Shown here: piece by piece, positions 22,122-26,994 of the stretch
Numbering within the stretch: position 1 is the first letter of the stretch
How the letters are laid out: each line of letters starts with the position of its first letter
Assembly (NCBI GenBank): GCA_026414955.1
Contig: JAOAIA010000009.1
Coordinates: 1 to 26,994 of the forward strand
DNA from: Candidatus Bipolaricaulota bacterium
GTDB lineage: Bacteria; Bipolaricaulota; Bipolaricaulia; RBG-16-55-9; DRXL01
DNA length: 26,994 nucleotides
Direction: 5' to 3'
Made by a program: the position numbers and the translations under genes
Notes under the pieces: model-generated
The model's input: only the letters and a program-made list of their open reading frames with translations
Told to the model about the DNA's origin: nothing
The model's database searches: none

Positions 22122-22868
22122 GTGAGGGAACAGATCGAGCGCCTGGCCCAGATGCTGCGTGCAGCTCACTATGGCGTTGCTCTCACCGGCGCGGGGGTGA
22201 GCACCGATTCGGGCATCCCCGACTTTCGCAGCCCTCGTATAGGGCTTTGGGCGCAGTATAACCCCATGGAAGTCGCTTCAATTGGGGGCTTTCGCAGCAA
22301 CCCCGTGCGCTTCTACGAGTTCTGGCGTGTGCGCTTCGCCAAGCTCGCTGACGCCCAACCCAATATTACCCATATTACGCTCGCTCAGCTTGAAGCTCGC
22401 GGCTATCTCAAATGCGTCATCACCCAAAACATTGACGATCTGCACAGGAAAGCCGGCTCCCAACGGGTGCTCGAAGTTCACGGCAATTACACGCGCGGGC
22501 TGTGTATGGGCTGCAAGAAGCCTTATACGATCCACGAGATTTTTGAAAAAGTCGAGCGCCATCGCGTCCCCTTGTGCGATGAATGTAGCGATCTGCTCAA
22601 GCCCGACGTCGTGCTCTTTGGCGAGCTACTCACCCCCGATTTTGACAAAGCTCTCGATGAGATCGCACGCTGCGATCTTCTGGTTGTGCTAGGCACATCG
22701 TTAGAAGTCTACCCCGTCGCTGGGCTGGTGCCGCAGGCGAAACGCCGCGGCGCTCAGGTCGCCATCGTCAACCGTGATGAGACGCCCTTCGATCCCATCG
22801 CCGATATTGTTATTCGGAGCAAGCTCCACCCGGTCATGGCAGAGCTGCAGCGTATCCTGCTCCCGTGA
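22122..22868 (+). CDS. NAD-dependent protein deacylase, sirtuin (Sir2 family)
   Basis: Sirtuins remove acyl groups from lysines using NAD. The 248-residue protein has the NAD-binding GAGVSTDSGIPDFRS (about 23-37), TQNIDDLHRKAG (101-112), the catalytic histidine in LEVHGN (H120), and four zinc cysteines (C128, C131, C152, C155). The GTG at 22122 gives the conventional N-terminus and lies directly after a strong -10 box; starts further upstream would lie within the promoter. The gene is not tied to an acetyl-CoA synthetase here, so its substrate is open. A possible guaA promoter follows. Confidence 0.93.
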   Translation: MREQIERLAQMLRAAHYGVALTGAGVSTDSGIPDFRSPRIGLWAQYNPMEVASIGGFRSNPVRFYEFWRVRFAKLADAQPNITHITLAQLEARGYLKCVITQNIDDLHRKAGSQRVLEVHGNYTRGLCMGCKKPYTIHEIFEKVERHRVPLCDECSDLLKPDVVLFGELLTPDFDKALDEIARCDLLVVLGTSLEVYPVAGLVPQAKRRGAQVAIVNRDETPFDPIADIVIRSKLHPVMAELQRILLP

Positions 22869-22872
22869 GCGT

Positions 22873-22902
22873 TTGCATTGGTGCGAGCTTCTCTGCTAAA
22901 CT
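22873..22902 (+). promoter_or_regulatory. Possible guaA promoter
   Basis: TTGCAT (22873-22878) and TAAACT (22897-22902) are 18 bases apart in the 49-base gap before guaA. Both matches are partial. No Shine-Dalgarno precedes the ATG at 22918 and no guanine riboswitch fits in the gap. Confidence 0.35.
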
Positions 22903-22917
22903 AACAATACGCTCTTT

Positions 22918-24459
22918 ATGGATACTGTGCTCATTCTCGATTTCGGCTCGCAGTACACCAAGCTCATCGCCAAAGCTGTCCGCGAGCAGGGGGTCTATGC
23001 TGAGATCGTCCCCCCAGAGATCTCTCCCGAGGAGATCCAGCGCCGCGCTCCCAAGGGGCTGATCCTCTCCGGCGGGCCAGCCAGCGTCTACGCCCCCGAT
23101 GCCCCTCATATAGATAAGCGCATCTATGAGCTGAAGATCCCGATCTTGGGGATCTGTTACGGGATGCAGCTTATGGCCCACGATCTGGGCGGGCAGGTGC
23201 TCCGAGGGGAGAGACGCGAGTACGGCCCCAGTACCCTCCAAATCATTCAAAGAGATACGCTCCTTGAGGGACTCTCTGAGCACGAAGAGGTCTGGATGAG
23301 CCACGGCGACGAGATTCGCGCACTGCCCACCGATTTTGTCTGCTTAGCAAAGACTGCGAACATCGCCCACGCGGCGATGAAGAGCCGCGACGGACTTCTG
23401 TACGGGATTCAATTCCATCCTGAAGTCGCGCACACCCCCAAGGGCACAGCAATTCTCAAAAATTTTCTCTTCAAAGTCTGTCGGATTCACGAACGGTGGC
23501 ACCCCGCAGATCACGTCCAAGAGATCATCGAAAGACTGAAAGAAGAGCTGGCGGGCGCACGGCACGTGCTCATCGGGGTCTCCGGGGGCGTAGACAGCAG
23601 CACGGCCGCGGTGCTCGTCCACCGCGCTATCGGTGATAGACTGATTCCCGTCTTCATTGACACGGGGTTATTGCGCCTAGGCGAAGCCGAGCGCACCACG
23701 ACCGTCTTTGAGAGATTAGGATTGCACTTGCGCGTCGTAGATGCGCGCGCGCGCTTCTTCTCACAACTCCGGGGAGTGACCGATCCCGAGGAGAAGCGCC
23801 AGCGCATCGGCGCAGAGTTTATCAGGGTCTTTGAAGAAGAAGCCCAGAGGCTCGCCCGAGAGGTCGGCGGGATTGACGTCTTAGTGCAAGGGACAATCTA
23901 CTCGGACGTGATTGAGAGCGCGGGCGCGCGCGGCGCCGATAAGATTAAGAGCCATCACAACGTGGGTGGGCTTCCCGAACGATTGCGCTTTAAGATCGTT
24001 GAGCCGCTGCGAAACTTCTTCAAAGACGAGGTGCGTCAGATCGGGCTGCGCTTGGGAATTCCCGAAGAGATCGTCTGTGAGCAGCCGTTCCCAGGGCCGG
24101 GGTTGGCCGTGAGGATCGTAGGGGAAGTGACCCCTGAGCGCGTGAACGTCTTACAGAGAGTGGACGCGATTGTGCGCGAAGAGATTTACAGAGCGGGGCT
24201 CGCCCGCGCGATCTGGCAGTACTTTGCTGTGCTGCTGCCGGTGAGAAGCGTCGCCGTCTTGGGGGATGGGCGGGCCTACGGGCACGTCGTCGCCGTGCGC
24301 GCGGTAGACAGCCGCGATGGCATGACCGCTGACTGGTTCCCTATCCCCTATGACATATTAGAAAGGATTTCGAGCCGGATCACCAACGAGATCGAAGGGG
24401 TCACCCGCGTGGTCTACGACATCACGTCGAAGCCCCCAGCGACGATAGAATGGGAATGA
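22918..24459 (+). CDS. guaA: GMP synthase (glutamine-hydrolysing)
   Basis: GuaA converts XMP to GMP using ATP and glutamine. The 513-residue protein has a class I glutamine amidotransferase domain with the catalytic triad C80 (GICYGMQ), H167 and E169 (QFHPEV). An ATP pyrophosphatase domain has the P-loop SGGVDSST (222-229). The dimerisation domain contains KSHHNVGG, PFPGPGLAVRI and the C-terminal KPPATIEWE. Length and motifs are standard. Eighteen bases separate it from the first glycosyltransferase, so that cluster may be co-transcribed with it. Confidence 0.97.
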   Translation: MDTVLILDFGSQYTKLIAKAVREQGVYAEIVPPEISPEEIQRRAPKGLILSGGPASVYAPDAPHIDKRIYELKIPILGICYGMQLMAHDLGGQVLRGERREYGPSTLQIIQRDTLLEGLSEHEEVWMSHGDEIRALPTDFVCLAKTANIAHAAMKSRDGLLYGIQFHPEVAHTPKGTAILKNFLFKVCRIHERWHPADHVQEIIERLKEELAGARHVLIGVSGGVDSSTAAVLVHRAIGDRLIPVFIDTGLLRLGEAERTTTVFERLGLHLRVVDARARFFSQLRGVTDPEEKRQRIGAEFIRVFEEEAQRLAREVGGIDVLVQGTIYSDVIESAGARGADKIKSHHNVGGLPERLRFKIVEPLRNFFKDEVRQIGLRLGIPEEIVCEQPFPGPGLAVRIVGEVTPERVNVLQRVDAIVREEIYRAGLARAIWQYFAVLLPVRSVAVLGDGRAYGHVVAVRAVDSRDGMTADWFPIPYDILERISSRITNEIEGVTRVVYDITSKPPATIEWE

Positions 24460-24477
24460 CAGAGGGGATCGGAGAAG

Positions 24478-25500
24478 ATGAAGGTCTGTCTCTATCTTGA
24501 GGCGGAGAACGTCGTGGCGCGCTCGGGGTTCCGCACGGCGTTTGCGCAACACCTGCGCGCCCTCGAAAGACTAGGCGTGCCCGTGACCACCGATCCCACG
24601 GACTCGTTCGATATTTTGCACGTCCATTGGTTTGGCCCGCGCTCGCTCTACTATCTGAAGCGTGCCAAGCAACAGGGCAAGATCGTGATCGCCCACGCCC
24701 ACAGCATCGGCACCTATGACTTCAAGGACAGCTTCACGCTCTCGAATACTTTTGCGCCGCTCTACGAAAGATATCTGCACTATTTTTATGAGCTGAGCGA
24801 CGCGATCTTCACGCCCTCGGGGCACGCGAAAAGACTTCTTCAAGCGCAGGGGATCTCTCGGCCTATCTATGTCGTGAGCAACGGCGTGGATTTAGAGAAA
24901 TTCAAATTCGATGCTCAAGCGCGCGAGAAGTATCGGCAGCGCTTCGGGCTGAAACGCTTTACGGTCTTCTCCGCGGGCAATATCATTCCCCGCAAGGGGG
25001 TCTTGGACTTTCTCGAGGTCGCGCGACGCTTGCCCCAGTTTGATTTCATCTGGTTTGGCCAGGCCTGGGGGCGATTGCTGGCATTTGACAGCGAGATGCA
25101 CCGGGCGCTCGACGAGCGCCCAGCCAACGTGAAGCTGCCCGGCTTCATCGAAGACGCGCCCGGGGCGTTCTCCGCGGGCGATCTGCTCTTCTATCCGTCC
25201 TACGGGGAGACGCACGGCCTGGTGCTCTTGGAGGCGGCGGCTTTGCAGCGCCCGCTGGTCATGCGCGCCTTGCCGGAGTACACGGCTGCGGGATGGCGTG
25301 ATGGAGAGAACTGTCTCACAGAGAAGACTATTGATGGTTTCTGCGAAAAGATCGTGATGCTCGCTCACGACACAGCCCTGCGGGAGCGGCTCGCTGGCGC
25401 GGCGTATCGTCTTGCAGAGGCAAACTCGCTCGATCGGGTGGGGCATCACCTGTATCAGCTCTATCAGGCGTTGCTGGCGATAGCGCGAAAGGGGGGATAG
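24478..25500 (+). CDS. GT4-family glycosyltransferase (glycolipid-type), copy 1
   Basis: The 340-residue protein is a GT-B fold retaining glycosyltransferase. The N-terminus (MKVCLYLEAENVVARSGF) and HAHS motif (73-76) recall diacylglycerol glucosyltransferases. NGVD (135-138) starts the donor domain. Donor-site residues include R172/K173 (IPRKG) and an E-x7-E motif (E244, E252). The acceptor is inferred, not shown; a lipid or surface glycan is likely. GGAG precedes the ATG. It aligns without gaps over about 260 residues with the next gene, so the two arose by tandem duplication. Confidence 0.82.
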   Translation: MKVCLYLEAENVVARSGFRTAFAQHLRALERLGVPVTTDPTDSFDILHVHWFGPRSLYYLKRAKQQGKIVIAHAHSIGTYDFKDSFTLSNTFAPLYERYLHYFYELSDAIFTPSGHAKRLLQAQGISRPIYVVSNGVDLEKFKFDAQAREKYRQRFGLKRFTVFSAGNIIPRKGVLDFLEVARRLPQFDFIWFGQAWGRLLAFDSEMHRALDERPANVKLPGFIEDAPGAFSAGDLLFYPSYGETHGLVLLEAAALQRPLVMRALPEYTAAGWRDGENCLTEKTIDGFCEKIVMLAHDTALRERLAGAAYRLAEANSLDRVGHHLYQLYQALLAIARKGG

Positions 25501-25502
25501 CT

Positions 25503-26519
25503 ATGAAGATCTGTCTCTATCTTGAGGCTGCAGAATTGGTCGCTAAATCGGGGTTTCGCACAGCCTATGAGCAGCATCGCAAGGCGCTGCAAAGGGTTGG
25601 CGTGCCTGTTACCGACGACCCTGACTCCAAGTATGATCTGCTGCATCTGCACTTCTTTGGGCCGAAGTCGCTCTTCTACTTGAAGCGCGCCAAGCGCCTG
25701 AAAATCCCCGTGGTCGTTCATGCTCACAGCATGGGCGCGCATGACTTTGAAGACAGCTTTACGCTCTTCAACTCCATCGCCCCCTTGTACGAAAAATATC
25801 TCTATTATTTTTACCAGTCGAGCGACGCGATCTTCACGTGCTCGCAGTACGCCCGCGAACAACTGCGCATCCAGGGGATCACCAAGCCGATCTGCGTCGT
25901 CAGCAATGCCGTTGATCGGGAACGCTTTCGCTTCTCTGCAGAGGGACGTCGCGCCTATCGAGGCCGGCTGGGGCTGAAAAATTTCACGGTCTTTTGTGCG
26001 GGCAACGTCATCCCCCGCAAGGGGATTTTAGATTTTCTCGAAGTCGCGCGCCGGCTCCCCCAGATAGACTTCGTCTGGTTCGGGCACATCTGGCCCAAGC
26101 TTTTGACGTTTTATCCGGAGATGCACAGAGCTGTTGAGAACAGACCTCCCAATGTTCTCATGCCCGGCTTTGTCGAAGATACCCCGGCAGCGTTCTCTGC
26201 GGGGGATCTCTTGTTCTTGCCGTCGTTCCGTGAGAACCAGCCGATGGTCTTGCTCGAAGCCGCGTCGCTGGGGCGACCGTTGCTTGTGCGAGATATTCCC
26301 GAATATCGCGGTTGGCTCAAAGATAGAGTCAATGCTCGCATGGGCGCGTCCATGGAGGAATTCGTGCACATTATTTCAGAGCTGGCACAGAACCCCCACG
26401 CATGGCAACGGCTCTCTCAGGCTGCCGAAGAACTCGCACACGCGAGCAGCCTGCCCGTCGTGGGGCAGCACCTCAAAGACCTCTATGAGCAGCTCTTGCA
26501 AGCGGCGGTGCCGGCATGA
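25503..26519 (+). CDS. GT4-family glycosyltransferase (glycolipid-type), copy 2
   Basis: The 338-residue paralogue starts two bases after the first copy, with AGGGGGATAG as Shine-Dalgarno. It keeps the same layout: MKICLYLEAAELVAKSGF, HAHS (73-76), SNAVD (in place of SNGVD), IPRKG with K173, and E244/E252. The segment between the two glutamates differs (ENQPMVLLE versus ETHGLVLLE), which may mean a different sugar donor. The pair could add two successive sugars to the same lipid, as in two-step glycolipid synthesis. It ends with an ATGA overlap into a GT2 gene. Confidence 0.82.
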   Translation: MKICLYLEAAELVAKSGFRTAYEQHRKALQRVGVPVTDDPDSKYDLLHLHFFGPKSLFYLKRAKRLKIPVVVHAHSMGAHDFEDSFTLFNSIAPLYEKYLYYFYQSSDAIFTCSQYAREQLRIQGITKPICVVSNAVDRERFRFSAEGRRAYRGRLGLKNFTVFCAGNVIPRKGILDFLEVARRLPQIDFVWFGHIWPKLLTFYPEMHRAVENRPPNVLMPGFVEDTPAAFSAGDLLFLPSFRENQPMVLLEAASLGRPLLVRDIPEYRGWLKDRVNARMGASMEEFVHIISELAQNPHAWQRLSQAAEELAHASSLPVVGQHLKDLYEQLLQAAVPA

Positions 26520-26975
26520 AGATCTCTGTAGCCATCCCCGCGCACAATGAAGAACTGTATATTGGGCACTGTTTGCGATCTTTAGCGCACCAAGATTTTT
26601 CTGGGGAGTTAGAGATCGTAGTCTGTCTCAACCTGTGCACGGATAAGACTGAAGAGATCGTGAGGGGTTTTGCCCACAACGCGCCGTGGCCGATCAGGAT
26701 CGTTTTCGAAGGGCGCAAGGGAGCCGGCTGGGCGCGCCAGACGGCGTGTCTGGCAACGTCGGGGGAGATCATCGCCAGCGCTGACGCCGACGCGATCTAT
26801 CCTCCTGAGTGGGCTGCTGGCATCGCCCGTGCATTCGCTGAAGACCCTCGGCTCGTAGTGCTCTACGGACCGGTGCGCCTCCAAGGCTTTGGGAGGTTCT
26901 GGAGGTTTTTTCACCCCATACTCAACGACACGATCACACACGTGGGACGTCTCTTCGGCTGGCACAACGTGATTG
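26516..26975 (+). CDS. GT2-family glycosyltransferase (3' truncated at contig end)
   Basis: The frame begins at the ATG overlapping the previous stop and stays open to the end of the window. About 153 genuine residues are visible. They show a GT-A fold start (MKISVAIPAHNEELYIG), CTDKTEE, the acidic metal-binding ADADA (around 89-93), and GPVRL. These fit an inverting GT2 enzyme such as a dolichol- or undecaprenyl-phosphate mannosyl/glucosyltransferase-like protein. Codons after 26975 are adapter sequence and are not part of the protein. With the two GT4 genes it forms a glycan or glycolipid cluster that continues outside the window. Confidence 0.8.
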
Positions 26976-26994
26976 CTGTCTCTTATACACATCT
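26976..26994. other. Illumina Nextera adapter (mosaic end) contamination
   Basis: The last 19 bases, CTGTCTCTTATACACATCT, are exactly the reverse complement of the Tn5 mosaic-end sequence used in Nextera libraries. They are not genomic. Confidence 0.97.

Noticed and set aside
24892..25449. 185-residue minus-strand frame opposite the first glycosyltransferase
   Set aside because: Shadow of a well-supported gene with no independent start signal or motif.
1..26975. CRISPR arrays, tRNA or rRNA genes, insertion sequences, replication origin
   Set aside because: I looked through the gaps between genes and found no spaced direct repeats, cloverleaf-like segments, transposase genes with terminal repeats, or DnaA-box clusters.
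26609..26992. Minus-strand 127-residue reading frame starting MCIRDS
   Set aside because: Its start is adapter sequence and the rest is the antisense of a clear GT2 gene.

Overview
The window is about 27 kb of dense, GC-rich bacterial chromosome with almost no intergenic space. It holds 31 genes, all housekeeping or biosynthetic apart from two toxin-antitoxin-type modules. A fused shikimate kinase/dehydroquinate synthase (known in Thermotoga), a CDP-inositol/inositol-phosphate gene set of the kind that makes the osmolyte di-myo-inositol phosphate in hyperthermophiles, and SD-plus-leaderless gene starts suggest a deep-branching, possibly thermophilic bacterium. This is inference; I cannot name a phylum. 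The last 19 bases are the Illumina Nextera mosaic-end adapter, so the contig end is artificial and the source is probably a single-cell or metagenome assembly.

Layout. 1-2441 (+): the end of the S4-alpha ribosomal operon (rpsD partial, rpoA, rplQ), with mobA overlapping rplQ. 2447-5682 (+): a promoter, a BrnT-like toxin, a CopG/BrnA-like antitoxin and mutS, overlapping one another. 5660-7386 (-): ispD behind a YacL-type PIN/TRAM membrane protein. 7450-9863 (+): prmC and an FtsEX pair whose FtsE has lost key ATPase motifs. 9856-12823 (-): inositol-phosphate synthase, an inositol-1-phosphate cytidylyltransferase-like protein and a CDP-alcohol phosphotransferase. 12875-14453 (-): an orphan EcfT, a RelE-like toxin broken by an in-frame stop, and an unknown helical protein. 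14546-15583: yidD (+) converging on a split chorismate mutase and ACT-less prephenate dehydratase (-). 15628-17577 (+): an ABC-F ATPase. 17675-22019 (-): an aromatic operon trpB-trpA-aroKB-aroQ, the last fused to a CDGSH iron-sulfur domain. 22122-24459 (+): a sirtuin and guaA. 24478-end (+): two tandem paralogous GT4 glycosyltransferases and a truncated GT2.

How the genes work together. The minus-strand operon at 22 kb and the chorismate mutase/dehydratase pair at 15 kb cover much of the shikimate, tryptophan and phenylalanine routes. The inositol genes form a three-step path from glucose-6-phosphate to an inositol-phosphate diester. The 3' glycosyltransferases look like glycolipid or surface-glycan enzymes.

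Most notable points: (1) TrpB has threonine where the PLP-binding catalytic lysine should be, one base away from lysine; (2) GC-rich palindromic repeats are translated in frame inside mutS, the ABC-F gene and aroKB; (3) the AroQ-CDGSH fusion keeps an internal Shine-Dalgarno and ATG; (4) divergent promoters share or interleave their -35 boxes, and several genes look leaderless.
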